Shown: positions 1-8,932, counted from the stretch's first letter. The stretch: 64,000 nucleotides of DNA from UBA1275 sp038124025 (GCA_038124025.1 JAYPBC010000002.1:1-64000); one strand, 5' to 3'. Program-made: numbers and translations. Notes: generated by a model from the sequence alone, not told the origin.

Positions 1-93
1 GTAAGACTACAGATCCTACAGCAAACAGCGACCGCAGCTTTATCACAAGCTAACATGGGTCCACAGGCTGTATTAGGGTTCCTCGGACAGTAA
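1..93 (+). CDS. Flagellin, C-terminal end (partial, starts before the window)
   Basis: The first 30 codons are open and end at a TAA at 91-93. They encode a typical flagellin D0 terminus: a helix rich in Leu, Gln and Ala (LQILQQTATAALSQAN), then a Gly/Pro turn and a short hydrophobic tail (VLGFLGQ). The end of the complete flagellin at 503-1420 is closely similar (LQILQKTAVAALAQAN), so the two are tandem paralogues. D0 helices line the inner core of the filament and are the most conserved part of the protein. The length and variable region of this copy cannot be seen because the gene begins upstream of base 1. Confidence 0.85.
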   Translation, partial: VRLQILQQTATAALSQANMGPQAVLGFLGQ

Positions 94-101
94 ACGGAAA
101 G

Positions 102-134
102 TTAGCGACTTAACCCAAGTGGTTAAGTCGCTAA
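102..134 (+). terminator. 14-bp perfect hairpin just after the first flagellin
   Basis: TTAGCGACTTAACC (102-115) is exactly complementary to GGTTAAGTCGCTAA (121-134), leaving a 5-nt loop. The stem begins 8 nt after the flagellin stop. What follows is AT-rich (tatatt) but not a clean T-run, so it could be a weak terminator or a 3' RNA-stabilising hairpin. The structure is seen directly; its role is inferred. Confidence 0.5.
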
Positions 135-320
135 TATATTAGATGATTAGTTGGACAATTAACGTCCAGATGATAATGCCAAGTACCTAAAAAGTAGTAC
201 GTATTGGCAAGTTAGAAAGGGAAGTCAGACGGTTAGATTAGGAATGACTTCCACGGAATTACATAAACACATATCTAGAAGAGAATTGAGTACAATTACT
301 GCTAGATAAAAATCAAAAAG

Positions 321-357
321 GTAGAATATGATACAATCATATCCCATTTTGAAATGG
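321..357 (+). repeat. Two adjacent inverted repeats in the flagellin spacer
   Basis: ATATGAT (326-332) pairs with ATCATAT (336-342) across a 3-nt loop. One base further on, CCATTT (344-349) pairs with AAATGG (352-357) across 2 nt. They lie in the 409-nt spacer 94-502, which has no convincing reading frame. The second repeat has a very short loop, so as DNA it is better seen as a near-palindrome (a possible protein-binding site) than as an RNA hairpin. Confidence 0.35.
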
Positions 358-415
358 AACAACACATAGTTCTTTGATTTTATTGAATGATATATAAGGT
401 TCTTTTAATCCTTGG

Positions 416-451
416 CCCGATCTTCCATTTAATGGGGGGTCGGGTTTTTTT
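416..451 (+). terminator. Rho-independent terminator or leader attenuator upstream of flagellin 2
   Basis: CCCGA (416-420) pairs with TCGGG (440-444), with an inner stem CCAT (425-428)/ATGG (432-435), followed at once by a run of seven T (445-451). This is a good intrinsic terminator on the plus strand. It lies 51 nt before the start codon of the second flagellin. It therefore either ends a transcript from the first flagellin (or a small RNA) or acts in the leader of the second gene. Confidence 0.65.
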
Positions 452-502
452 ATATTTACAATATTTATATGTACTTATACATTTTATTAGTTAGTTTTAA
501 AT

Positions 503-1420
503 ATGAACTTTGGAGGAATACATAACAAACTTGCTGAAATGGAAGCTAAACTTGCTCTTGATAGAGTAAATAAGCTCCAATCGCAGACGCTTCTTAGGTT
601 GTCTACTGGCAAAAGAGTTAACTCAGTTTCAGATGACCCTGTTGATTTTTCGATCGCTACTAAGCTTAGAGCTAAAATTGCTGGTTTAACCCAGGCGTTG
701 GACAATGTTGCCGAGGGCTTGAACATATTTGGCCTTGTTGAAGGCGCCTACGAAAATATCATGGACAACCTCATCGAAATGAAAAGTCTGGCTACTCAAG
801 CTTCTAATTCTGTTTTGAGTACCACAGCTAGGCAAAATATAGGAGATCAGATAGAGCAGCTAGGATCCGATATCAATGACCTTGCAAAATCAACTACCTA
901 TAACAGTGTTTCACTACTAGATGGGACGAATCTTGCAGGTAATCTTTCTTATACATTTCAAACGGGGGATGGGACTAGTGATACAAATTCGGTCAATTTA
1001 CCAGCGGTAAGTACCGGGCAACTCTTCAATGATGGAAGTGCTGGCACGCTCCAAACCAACATTACTATTTCAGCGGTAAATAATGGTTCGGATCCGAAAG
1101 TGAGAGGAGAATTTACTATTGCATCATCTGCAACAGCTGCAAATTTTAGCAGTTTTATTACCAATATTGATTCGGCAATCACCGAACTAAACGGCTATAT
1201 GAATAGCCTAGGTATTGTTCAAAACACCTTTTCAACTAAGGAGTCAAGTCTGCTCCAATCAATTAATGTTCATTCTGCAGTCAGATCTAATGCAATTGAC
1301 GCTGATCTAGCAAAAGAGCAAAGTGAAAATATCAGACTGCAGATTCTCCAAAAAACAGCCGTAGCCGCTTTAGCTCAAGCAAATCTACAACCGGGTGTAA
1401 TACTTAGTCTTTTAAAATAA
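503..1420 (+). CDS. Flagellin
   Basis: A 305-aa flagellin, the structural subunit of the extracellular flagellar filament. The N-terminal D0/D1 region is clear at residues 1-130 (MNFGG start, LLRLSTGKRVNSVSDDP near residues 30-47, SIATKLRAKIAGL), and the C-terminal D1/D0 helix runs from about 255 to 305. The central part (about 145-240) is Ser/Thr/Asn-rich and short, so the exposed D2/D3 domains are small. The ATG at 503 is preferred because it gives the usual Met-x-Phe-Gly start. Oddly, a GGAGGA lies inside codons 4-5 and there is no good ribosome-binding site upstream. No signal peptide is present, as expected for type III export. It is a tandem paralogue of the flagellin ending at 93. Confidence 0.93.
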   Translation: MNFGGIHNKLAEMEAKLALDRVNKLQSQTLLRLSTGKRVNSVSDDPVDFSIATKLRAKIAGLTQALDNVAEGLNIFGLVEGAYENIMDNLIEMKSLATQASNSVLSTTARQNIGDQIEQLGSDINDLAKSTTYNSVSLLDGTNLAGNLSYTFQTGDGTSDTNSVNLPAVSTGQLFNDGSAGTLQTNITISAVNNGSDPKVRGEFTIASSATAANFSSFITNIDSAITELNGYMNSLGIVQNTFSTKESSLLQSINVHSAVRSNAIDADLAKEQSENIRLQILQKTAVAALAQANLQPGVILSLLK

Positions 1421-1480
1421 AAGACCTTTTACGCGATCAGGTAAAGAAGCTGTAGGCTTTGGTATTTTATATACGATAAT

Positions 1481-1518
1481 AAAAAAACCCTGTATCACTA
1501 TATCCTAGTAATACAGGG
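1481..1518 (-). terminator. Rho-independent terminator of tRNA-Leu
   Basis: On the minus strand CCCTGTAT (complement of 1511-1518) pairs with ATACAGGG (complement of 1488-1495), followed by seven T (complement of 1481-1487). It starts 5 nt after the 3' end of tRNA-Leu, which it evidently terminates. Confidence 0.85.
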
Positions 1519-1523
1519 CTGGG

Positions 1524-1611
1524 TACCGCGGGCCGGGCTCGAACCGGCACGGCCATTTAAATAACCATTGGATTTTAAGTCCAACGTGTCTACCAATTCC
1601 ACCACCGCGGC
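1524..1611 (-). tRNA. tRNA-Leu (anticodon UAA)
   Basis: Read on the minus strand this folds as an 88-nt class II tRNA. The acceptor GCCGCGG pairs with CCGCGGT (first pair G-U), the D-loop contains the invariant GG, and the anticodon arm TTGGA-CTTAAAA-TCCAA has anticodon TAA. There is a long variable arm typical of Leu, and the T-arm GCCGG-TTCGAGC-CCGGC. The discriminator is A. The genome continues CCC rather than CCA, so CCA must be added after transcription. A terminator hairpin follows directly. Confidence 0.96.
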
Positions 1612-1750
1612 GAGTTGACAAATATAGGATATATAGGAAAAATTACCTACTAATTTGCTAAAAATGTAGCAGATGACTTTTTGCATCATTAAAATGATTA
1701 TTATTCATGGGTTACTATCTGAGATCAACATAATTAATCAATGAGCCGCA

Positions 1751-2362
1751 ATGTTTCGACAAATAGTAAAATTTTGGATGTGTGGGATACTTTTTTTCAT
1801 TATACAAGTTTCAAATCCCTCTAAAGTATTTGCACAGTTGGAAGTTGGGGTGTCGTATGAGCTGCGAGAAGAAACCCCTCAAAATGGATTTGGGCTGAAA
1901 ATTGAAACAGGATTTTTACCCAATATTCCAATAGTCAATATTGGAACAAGAATACATTTTAGTCACTTTTCTGAGGATAATAACCTAACACAATCGGGGA
2001 TTACATTTTCAGAAGAAGTTATAAACTATGATCTTGGAATAGCACTTGTGGCAGGTATCAATGTGGGTATTGTTGAGCCGTATGCCGGCTTAGGTATCGG
2101 CTCTGAAGAGATAAATATTACAACAGATTTAATTTCTGGTTTAATCGATCAAAGTAATCCTATGCTGCTATCCATTTTAAGCCAAAAAACTGAAAATAAT
2201 TTATATTGGAATGCCTTAGTAGGTGCTAAAATTTCTGTATTACCTATATTGAGACCTTTTATAGAATATAGATATACCGATACCAGGCTAGGTAAACCAA
2301 GATTAGAGCAGTTTAGTCCTCAAGTTGGCAGAGTAATTGTTGGTATAGCTATTAAATTTTAA
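1751..2362 (+). CDS. Predicted outer-membrane beta-barrel protein
   Basis: A 203-aa protein with a cleavable signal peptide (hydrophobic residues about 8-24, likely cut after KVFAQ near residue 29). The rest is alternating aromatic/hydrophobic strands, such as the Gly-rich VEPYAGLGIG, an RPFIEYRYTD near-terminal strand, and a C-terminal strand ending IVGIAIKF, where the final Phe is the usual barrel-sorting residue. This looks like a small 8-stranded OmpA/OmpW-like porin-fold protein. No specific family or function is recognised. It lies 15 bp upstream of rel on the same strand and may be co-transcribed. Confidence 0.75.
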   Translation: MFRQIVKFWMCGILFFIIQVSNPSKVFAQLEVGVSYELREETPQNGFGLKIETGFLPNIPIVNIGTRIHFSHFSEDNNLTQSGITFSEEVINYDLGIALVAGINVGIVEPYAGLGIGSEEINITTDLISGLIDQSNPMLLSILSQKTENNLYWNALVGAKISVLPILRPFIEYRYTDTRLGKPRLEQFSPQVGRVIVGIAIKF

Positions 2363-2377
2363 TTATTTGCAGATCAA

Positions 2378-4624
2378 ATGTCTGTTGATACTATTCAAAA
2401 ATATAATTTAGAGGCATATAAACTTCGCAAGCCTCAAAAAGAGGATTTGCATGAATTGCTTGAAGCCTGTCAAAAAAATTTGTCAGAAGAGGATAAGCAG
2501 ACCATAATCAAGGCGTTTAAGTTATGCTATTTGTCGCATAGACGAATAAAAAGAGCTTCAGGTGAGCCTTATTACTATCATCCAGTAGAGGTAGCAAAAA
2601 TTGTTGCAAAAAAAATAAATATGGATGTTACCTCCGTTGTAGCTGCCCTTCTACATGATACGATTGAGGACACCGATGTAGAGATCGATGACATTACACA
2701 CTGGTTTGGAAGCGAAGTAGCCTCGTTAATTAATGGGGTTACTAAAATTACGGGTGTATTTGAGACTAGAGATGCTAAGCAAGCTGAAACGTTTATGAAG
2801 CTTATGCTGAGTATGGTAGAGGATATGCGAGTTATATTGATAAAATTTGCCGATCGTCTTCATAACATGAGAACCATTCAATATTTAGCTCGTGATAAAC
2901 AGATGCAAATTTCGTCTGAAACAATGGATCTTTATGCACCTCTTGCCCATAGATTTGGGTTATTTGCAATAAAAAATGAATTAGAGGATTTATGTTTCAA
3001 AACAATTGATCCAGTCTCTTATAAATATGTGGCAAGAAAGCTGCGTGAAAAAAAAGAAGACAGAGAAGCATTCATTGATGAATTAATGATGCCGGTTGGA
3101 CGAGAACTTGCAAAATTGAAAGTAAAATTTGAAATAAAAGGAAGGCCTAAACATATCTATTCTATTTATAGAAAAATGCAGCGGCAACAAAAACCTTTTG
3201 AAGAAATTTACGATTTATTTGCTATAAGAATAATATTAGAAGAACCGCATACAAAAGAAGATTGCTGGAGAGTGTATTCCATAATAACCGATTCTTACAC
3301 GCCAATACCAGAACGGTTTAGGGATTTTATTTCCGTGCCAAAAGTAAATGGATATCAATCGCTTCATACCACAGTGATTACGAATAAAGGTATGAAAGTT
3401 GAGTTTCAGATTAGGACCAGAAAAATGGATATAATCGCAGAGGAGGGTCTTGCTGCTCATTGGAAATATAAGGAGGGGGATCAGGATGGGTCAAAAACGT
3501 TGGATCGGCTAATCTCATGGGTACGAGAGGCTTTGGATAATCCAAAGCCAGATTCTACCAGCGATTTTGTAAAAGATTTTCAACTTAATCTGTATCAAGA
3601 AGAGATCTATGTATTTACCCCAAATGGAGAACTAAAAACATTACCTGTTAATGCTTCTCCAATCGATTTTGCTTTTGAAATTCACTCTGAGATTGGTGAA
3701 CGAGCGATGGCTGCAAAAGTAAATGGTAGAATGGTACCATTGAGGCATAAGTTAAAAAATGGAGATCAAGTAGAAATAATTACAGGATCTAAAATAAATT
3801 TAAATCCTGACTGGATCGAAGATGTAGTAACGCATAAAGCAAAATCTCGGATTCGTCAATTTATTAATCATAAGAAGCGAACAATTGCCGAAGAAGGGCG
3901 TAAAATTTGGAATAAACGTGCCAGAAAAGAAAAACTTAAATTATCTGAGCAAGAAATGTCAAAGGTAGCCAGATTATTTAATTATGATTCTCTGCAAAGT
4001 CTGTTCTATAATTTATTTACCGGTTCTGTTGACATAAATAAGGTATATAAGCATGCAAGAAATCTTAAGCTTACAGGTAAAGTAGAACTAGAATCTTCTG
4101 CTAATATTAGTCATGAGGCAGATATAAAAAGTATTCAAAAAAGATACCTTAAGGAATTAAGAACATCCTCAAAAAGTAATGCAATCATACTTGACGGAGG
4201 TATAAATCAGTTAAAATTTACATATGCAAATTGCTGTAATCCTATACCAGGTGATGAAGTATTAGGTTTTATTTCAAGAAATGGGGATGTCAAGATTCAT
4301 CGTGCGATGTGTAATAATGCCAAGCATTTATTAAAGAATGAAAACGATCGAATTGTAGATGTTCGTTGGGCAAAATCGGTTCAAACTAATTTTTTAAGTG
4401 CGATTAGGATAATTGGCGAAGATCGAGTGGGTATGATTAACAATATTACCGATGTCCTTTCTAAGTCTTTGTCAACCAATATGAAGAGTATAAATGTTAC
4501 TTCAGATGAAGGTATGTTTGAAGGCATAATTACCTTGGATGTAGATGGTATAGCCCATCTAGAAAAAATAATGAAACGACTGGAAAGAGTACAAGGGGTA
4601 AAAAATGTGCTGAGATATGAATAG
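2378..4624 (+). CDS. rel: Bifunctional (p)ppGpp synthetase/hydrolase (Rel/SpoT family)
   Basis: A 748-aa long RSH enzyme that makes and degrades the alarmone (p)ppGpp in response to starvation. The HD hydrolase domain has H68, H93-D94 and E97-D98, so hydrolase activity should be intact. The synthetase domain follows (RPKHIYSIYRKM, then VNGYQSLHTTV near residues 320-332), then TGS (about 408-470), a helical/zinc-finger-like region with NCCNPIPGDEV, and a C-terminal ACT domain (about 670-745). The synthetase RxKD motif of bifunctional enzymes reads RFRD here (313-316): Lys is replaced by Arg, which keeps the positive charge typical of bifunctional Rel and unlike the EXDD of RelA. It follows the barrel gene closely, with a 160-bp gap downstream. 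Confidence 0.95.
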   Translation: MSVDTIQKYNLEAYKLRKPQKEDLHELLEACQKNLSEEDKQTIIKAFKLCYLSHRRIKRASGEPYYYHPVEVAKIVAKKINMDVTSVVAALLHDTIEDTDVEIDDITHWFGSEVASLINGVTKITGVFETRDAKQAETFMKLMLSMVEDMRVILIKFADRLHNMRTIQYLARDKQMQISSETMDLYAPLAHRFGLFAIKNELEDLCFKTIDPVSYKYVARKLREKKEDREAFIDELMMPVGRELAKLKVKFEIKGRPKHIYSIYRKMQRQQKPFEEIYDLFAIRIILEEPHTKEDCWRVYSIITDSYTPIPERFRDFISVPKVNGYQSLHTTVITNKGMKVEFQIRTRKMDIIAEEGLAAHWKYKEGDQDGSKTLDRLISWVREALDNPKPDSTSDFVKDFQLNLYQEEIYVFTPNGELKTLPVNASPIDFAFEIHSEIGERAMAAKVNGRMVPLRHKLKNGDQVEIITGSKINLNPDWIEDVVTHKAKSRIRQFINHKKRTIAEEGRKIWNKRARKEKLKLSEQEMSKVARLFNYDSLQSLFYNLFTGSVDINKVYKHARNLKLTGKVELESSANISHEADIKSIQKRYLKELRTSSKSNAIILDGGINQLKFTYANCCNPIPGDEVLGFISRNGDVKIHRAMCNNAKHLLKNENDRIVDVRWAKSVQTNFLSAIRIIGEDRVGMINNITDVLSKSLSTNMKSINVTSDEGMFEGIITLDVDGIAHLEKIMKRLERVQGVKNVLRYE

Positions 4625-4784
4625 TTGGTAGCTATTGAGGTATTAGTTCATTAGTTTTAGGACCGTATTTACATAAATAACAATTGTTAAGGCTTAAATA
4701 GGTTAGAAGCTTAATCTAGAGTTCAGCTAATGAAATAACAATATTGTCTAATATTAAGAAGAGTAAAAATTTGAGGATAAAATT

Positions 4785-5108
4785 ATGATGACTTACACAA
4801 AACGAGATATAGTACGAAGAGTTGCAGAAGCTAACAATGATCCTATGATCAAAGTTGAGCCATGGGTAGATTCTGTAATTGTTGCACTAAGAGAGATCAT
4901 GATGTCTGCCGACACCGAATGCCGTATCGAAATAAGAGATTTCGGTGTGTTTGAGGTGAAGGAAACTAAGGCCAAGCCAAAAGCTAGAAACCCTAAAACG
5001 AACGAAGTCATCTACGTACCTGCTCATCGTAAAACGCATTTTAAGCCTAGTAAAATGCTTAAACAGTTTTTACGGGAACCATTAGAAGATCTAGATTCTA
5101 AGGATTGA
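4785..5108 (+). CDS. HU/IHF-family DNA-binding protein
   Basis: A 107-aa nucleoid-associated protein that bends DNA as a dimer. The N-terminal helices (TKRDIVRRVAEAN) are followed by the beta-arm region with the family signature around residues 48-65 (EIRDFGVFEV) and the Arg-Asn-Pro arm tip (RNPKTNE, about 69-75) that intercalates in the minor groove. It is about 15 residues longer than a typical 90-aa HU, with an acidic tail (EPLEDLDSKD). Two adjacent ATG codons (4785, 4788) could serve as start. Its stop overlaps the start of ruvX by 4 nt (TTGA), so the two are translationally coupled at the head of a ruvX-def-fmt cluster. Confidence 0.93.
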   Translation: MMTYTKRDIVRRVAEANNDPMIKVEPWVDSVIVALREIMMSADTECRIEIRDFGVFEVKETKAKPKARNPKTNEVIYVPAHRKTHFKPSKMLKQFLREPLEDLDSKD

Positions 5109-5533
5109 GTGCCGATTACTATAGATATTTAAGTGTGGATTTAGGCCAAAAACGCACTGGCCTTGCCCACTCTGATTTATTAAGGACTATAGCGAGTCCT
5201 CTAGAAACGGTCTTGACAACGAAGTTAATACCTCGTTTACATGAGCTCATAAAAACAGGGCAATACAAAGGACTGGTAGTGGGTTGGCCACTTGAAACAA
5301 GTGGAAAAGAGGGTAAATCAGTGGAAAGAGTTCGCTCGTTTATCAATCAAGTCGAAAAACAACTTCCTGGCTTAGAAATCCACAAAGTAGATGAGCGTTA
5401 TAGCTCTGAAGAAGCTAGTTCTGTCATGATCATGTCTGGTCTACCTAAAAAAAAACGGCAAGAGAAAAAGCGGATAGATCAAATAGCAGCGGCCATCATT
5501 TTACAACGCTTCTTAGATTTTAATAGTCACTGA
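5105..5533 (+). CDS. ruvX: Putative pre-16S rRNA nuclease / Holliday junction resolvase YqgF
   Basis: A 142-aa RNase H-fold protein of the YqgF/RuvX family, which acts in 5' maturation of 16S rRNA and was earlier annotated as a resolvase. The first strand carries the catalytic Asp (YLSVDLGQKRTGLA, D12), the VVGWP motif follows, and DERYSSEEAS near residues 100-109 supplies further acidic residues. A basic stretch (KKKRQEKKRIDQIAA) precedes the last helix with its conserved Asp. The start is a TTG at 5105 that overlaps the HU stop codon (TTGA). No in-frame ATG lies between it and the conserved first strand, so TTG is the only reasonable start. Confidence 0.92.
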   Translation: MSADYYRYLSVDLGQKRTGLAHSDLLRTIASPLETVLTTKLIPRLHELIKTGQYKGLVVGWPLETSGKEGKSVERVRSFINQVEKQLPGLEIHKVDERYSSEEASSVMIMSGLPKKKRQEKKRIDQIAAAIILQRFLDFNSH

Positions 5534-5545
5534 TTACGATGAAGT

Positions 5546-6103
5546 ATGTCTATATTACCAATAGTTACTTATAATGATCCCATTTTAAGAGAGAAAACCA
5601 AAGAAGTGGTGGAGAGAACTGAGGGTATCGAGCAGTTTATAGAAGACCTAATCGAAACAATGTATCATTCCAATGGATTAGGACTAGCGGCACCACAAGT
5701 TGGTTCATCTCACCGTATGTTTGTTTTTGATCCCGATCCAATGTTAGAGGAAGACGAAGAAAAATTGGGGCTTATGGTATGCATTAACCCGAAAATTTTA
5801 GTACAAAGTAGTGAGGAAATTAGCATGGATGAGGGCTGTCTTAGCATTCCAGATGTAAAAGATACGGTAAAACGAGCGGAGGAGATTACTCTTCAATATT
5901 TAGATGAAAATTTTGTAGAACATACTCGCAATTTTATCGGTTGGCCAGCGAGAATCATATTGCATGAGTATGATCATTTGGATGGAATTCTATTTATAGA
6001 TCATCTCTCGTCATTTAGAAGGCGAATGCACCGATCTCAATTAAAAGCTATAGAATCTGGTGAGGCCGAGGCGCCCTATCCCATTCGCCCCAAAAAAGCC
6101 TAG
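5546..6103 (+). CDS. def: Peptide deformylase
   Basis: A 185-aa metallo-amidase that removes the formyl group from the N-terminal Met of new proteins. All three family motifs are present: GLGLAAPQ (44-51), EGCLS with the metal-ligand Cys (96-100), and HEYDH (140-144), which supplies two metal His and the catalytic Glu. It lies 12 bp after ruvX and 3 bp before fmt, which adds the formyl group that this enzyme removes. This functional pairing is common in bacteria. Confidence 0.97.
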   Translation: MSILPIVTYNDPILREKTKEVVERTEGIEQFIEDLIETMYHSNGLGLAAPQVGSSHRMFVFDPDPMLEEDEEKLGLMVCINPKILVQSSEEISMDEGCLSIPDVKDTVKRAEEITLQYLDENFVEHTRNFIGWPARIILHEYDHLDGILFIDHLSSFRRRMHRSQLKAIESGEAEAPYPIRPKKA

Positions 6104-6106
6104 CGC

Positions 6107-7060
6107 ATGAAGATTGTATTTATGGGCTCACCTGACTTTGCCCTTCCAAGTTTACAACGAATTATTGACTCTAATCATGAGCTCTTGGCGGTGGTTAGCG
6201 GCGAAGATAAGAGGCGGGGTAGGGCTAAGCCTCCAACACCAACACCGGTAAAAGCTTTGGCTATTGAGCATGGTATACCGGTAATAACAACCTCTTCTAC
6301 GCAGGAATCCAACTTTATAGAGTCATTAAAAAAACTCAACGCGGATTTATTTGTAGTAGTAGCGTTCAAAGTATTGCCACCCTCCGTATTAGAGCTTCCA
6401 AGAATAGGCTCGATAAATGTTCATGCATCGTTACTTCCTAAGTACCGAGGTGCGGCTCCCATACATCGGGCCATAGCAAATGGAGAGAAGGAAACGGGAT
6501 GTACTATTTTTTTTCTTGATACTAAGGTTGATACTGGGGCAATACTTAATTCTCATAAGACCCATATAGGTCCTTCCGAAACAACAGGTGATCTGTATCA
6601 ACGATTGAAATACATTGGAGCTGAGGCTCTTAGCCAAGCTCTTAAGGAAATAGTATCGGGTAATTATCAATTACAGCCTCAAGATGATCGCTTAGCCACC
6701 CCCGCGCCAAAAGTGTTTAAGCGTGACGGACAATTGGATTTCAACCAACATCTTAATTCCTTATATAATCAATTTCGAGCCATGACTCCGGTCCCAGGTG
6801 CTTGGGTGATTAAGGGTGGAGTTAACATAAAAATTCATTCAGTTTCTATACCGTCCAAAGAGCTTAGCACGGAATTGTCCCGGAAATACCCAATATCAAA
6901 TAATAAACCTGGTCAACTAATTACCTATAAGGATCAATTATACTGCGCTTGTTTAGACGGCTTTATCCGGTTAAATATCATTCAGTTCCCATCAAAGACG
7001 AAAGTTAAGGCTTCAGTCTATCTCAGAAGTAATCGATTAGAAGGAGTCTTGAACCTCTAA
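6107..7060 (+). CDS. fmt: Methionyl-tRNA formyltransferase
   Basis: A 317-aa enzyme that formylates Met-tRNA(fMet) using 10-formyltetrahydrofolate, preparing initiator tRNA. The N-terminal Rossmann-type formyltransferase domain holds MGSPDFALPSL (6-16), N104 and H106, SLLPKYRG (109-115 region) and D142 (KVDTGAI), matching the catalytic Asn/His/Asp set. The C-terminal OB-like domain (about 205-317) is present, so the length is normal. It is the last gene of the HU-ruvX-def-fmt cluster and converges on pruA with only 22 bp between, without a clear terminator. Confidence 0.96.
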   Translation: MKIVFMGSPDFALPSLQRIIDSNHELLAVVSGEDKRRGRAKPPTPTPVKALAIEHGIPVITTSSTQESNFIESLKKLNADLFVVVAFKVLPPSVLELPRIGSINVHASLLPKYRGAAPIHRAIANGEKETGCTIFFLDTKVDTGAILNSHKTHIGPSETTGDLYQRLKYIGAEALSQALKEIVSGNYQLQPQDDRLATPAPKVFKRDGQLDFNQHLNSLYNQFRAMTPVPGAWVIKGGVNIKIHSVSIPSKELSTELSRKYPISNNKPGQLITYKDQLYCACLDGFIRLNIIQFPSKTKVKASVYLRSNRLEGVLNL

Positions 7061-7082
7061 TTTTTACAGATAGTAACCGCGT

Positions 7083-8699
7083 TTACTCCTTGGTAAAACT
7101 AAATTCACTGAGCGTAAATGCAACATCCTCTTTGGGGCGAACGGTCATGGACTTTGGTTCTAAAAAGTATTTCAAATAATCTCGTCCACCAGCTTTTGCA
7201 TCGGTACCACTTAGATTAAAACCTCCAAAGGGTTGGGCACCCACTAATGCTCCTGTACATTTTCGATTCACATACATGTTACCCACGCGGAAATGTCGTA
7301 ATGCGTAGTCAATTTTCGAAGGATCATTAGAAAAATAAGCTCCTGTAAGGCCATACTGCGTATTATTTGCAATTCTTATAGCGTCTTTGGTGTCTTTTGC
7401 TTTAATGAATGCAGTAACAGGGCCGAATATTTCCTCTTGAGCAATAATCGCATCTTCTGAAATATCGGCAAACACGGTTGGCTCAATGTAATGACCTACA
7501 TGCTCGGTTTGTGCTTTTTTACCACCACACATCAAACGACCTTCTTTTTTGCCAATTTCGATATAGTGTAAAATTTTATCTACCGCTTTCTCATTAACAA
7601 CAGGACCTGCTGCAAAATTATCCTTCGCATCACCTACCTGAAGTGCCTTAGTTTTTGCTACAACTTTCTCTAGGAGCTCATCATAAACAGATTCAACCGC
7701 AATGGTTCGTGAGCCTGCAGAACACTTTTGACCTTGGAAACCAAAAGCTCCTTTTACTATTTCCTGTGCTGCTAGGTCTATATCGGCATCGGCGTCAACG
7801 ACTGTGGCATTTTTACCCCCTAATTCACAGACCATCCGCTTTAAAAAATACTGTCCTTCCACGACTTGTGCCGCAATATCGCTTAGATGTAATCCCACTG
7901 CTTTTGATCCGGTGAAGGAGATAAATCGTGTTTTTGGACTGCGTGCTAAAGTCTCTCCAACTTCAATGTTATCACCGGTTACAAAATTAAAAACTCCTGC
8001 TGGTAATCCAGCTTCTTCAACAATTTCCGCCATTATATAGCCCATTTTTGGTGTGTCGGGAGCAGGTTTAGCTACGACCGTGTTACCGACGGCTATAGGG
8101 GCTATGGCCATACCTACAAATATAGCGAAAGGAAAATTCCAGGGTGAAATACTAACCCCGGCACCTATTGGCATGTAGATAGTTTTGTTGTGATCTCCCC
8201 AGTTCTCATTTAGCACCGGCATACCCTTATCCATGCGAAGAGCCTCGTATGCGTAATATCTTACAAAATCAATAGCTTCTGCGGTGTCCGCATCTGCTTC
8301 AACATAGTTTTTGCCAGCCTCACTAATCATCCAGGCATTAATTTCCAAGCGGCGGCGTTTCATGATTTCAGCAATGGTAAAGAGATGATCGGCACGCTTT
8401 TGTGCCGGTACAAATTGCCACGTCTCAAAGGCCTCCCAAGCATAATCTAAGGCTTTTAAAGCTTGTGTGGAGCTAGCTAGCTGAAAGGTTCCAATGGTTT
8501 CGCTTAGATTGGAAGGATTCACACTGTCAAAACTGCCTGATTCACCCTTCGTCCAGCTTCCATTGATGTAAAGAGAATGAGATTGACCAAATTTAGCTCG
8601 AACTTCTTGGATTGCTGCTTGTTGTGCTTTTGCAACAGTCGGGTCTTCAAAATTTAAATATTCTTCGTTTCGATACTCTTCAATAGTTAAGTCGGACAT
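7083..8699 (-). CDS. pruA: L-glutamate gamma-semialdehyde dehydrogenase (1-pyrroline-5-carboxylate dehydrogenase)
   Basis: A 538-aa aldehyde dehydrogenase that oxidises glutamate semialdehyde (from proline or arginine breakdown) to glutamate with NAD+. The catalytic residues are visible: E292 in CELGGKNA and C326 in GQKCSAGS. The cofactor site PWNFP (about 186-190) and the FTGS motif near 262-265 are also present. The extended N-terminus and the overall length match the RocA/PruA-type P5C dehydrogenases rather than generic ALDHs. No proline dehydrogenase (putA/prodh) gene is in the window. It is divergent from gap across a 286-bp intergenic region. Confidence 0.93.
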   Translation of the reverse strand: MSDLTIEEYRNEEYLNFEDPTVAKAQQAAIQEVRAKFGQSHSLYINGSWTKGESGSFDSVNPSNLSETIGTFQLASSTQALKALDYAWEAFETWQFVPAQKRADHLFTIAEIMKRRRLEINAWMISEAGKNYVEADADTAEAIDFVRYYAYEALRMDKGMPVLNENWGDHNKTIYMPIGAGVSISPWNFPFAIFVGMAIAPIAVGNTVVAKPAPDTPKMGYIMAEIVEEAGLPAGVFNFVTGDNIEVGETLARSPKTRFISFTGSKAVGLHLSDIAAQVVEGQYFLKRMVCELGGKNATVVDADADIDLAAQEIVKGAFGFQGQKCSAGSRTIAVESVYDELLEKVVAKTKALQVGDAKDNFAAGPVVNEKAVDKILHYIEIGKKEGRLMCGGKKAQTEHVGHYIEPTVFADISEDAIIAQEEIFGPVTAFIKAKDTKDAIRIANNTQYGLTGAYFSNDPSKIDYALRHFRVGNMYVNRKCTGALVGAQPFGGFNLSGTDAKAGGRDYLKYFLEPKSMTVRPKEDVAFTLSEFSFTKE

Positions 8700-8932
8700 A
8701 AAACCTAAAATTTAGATGAATAATTTTGCTTGTAATATAGGCAGAAAAGCGCTCCCATTTCAAAAAGGCTTTTGAGCTTATTATTTTAGCGTAAAATGAT
8801 TGAAAGAGTGCGGTTTTAATAGTAGCTTGTGGTGATTTGAACATAGTTTAAGTCGATAATTTCTAGCATTTAAGCACAGTTAATTTGTATTTATATTCGC
8901 TTGATATGTGCAATACTTTTATATCGATTTTC

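Noticed and set aside
1498..1689. A 63-codon minus-strand reading frame across the tRNA-Leu gene
   Set aside because: It overlaps the tRNA and its terminator, has no family features and no start context; the tRNA explains the sequence.
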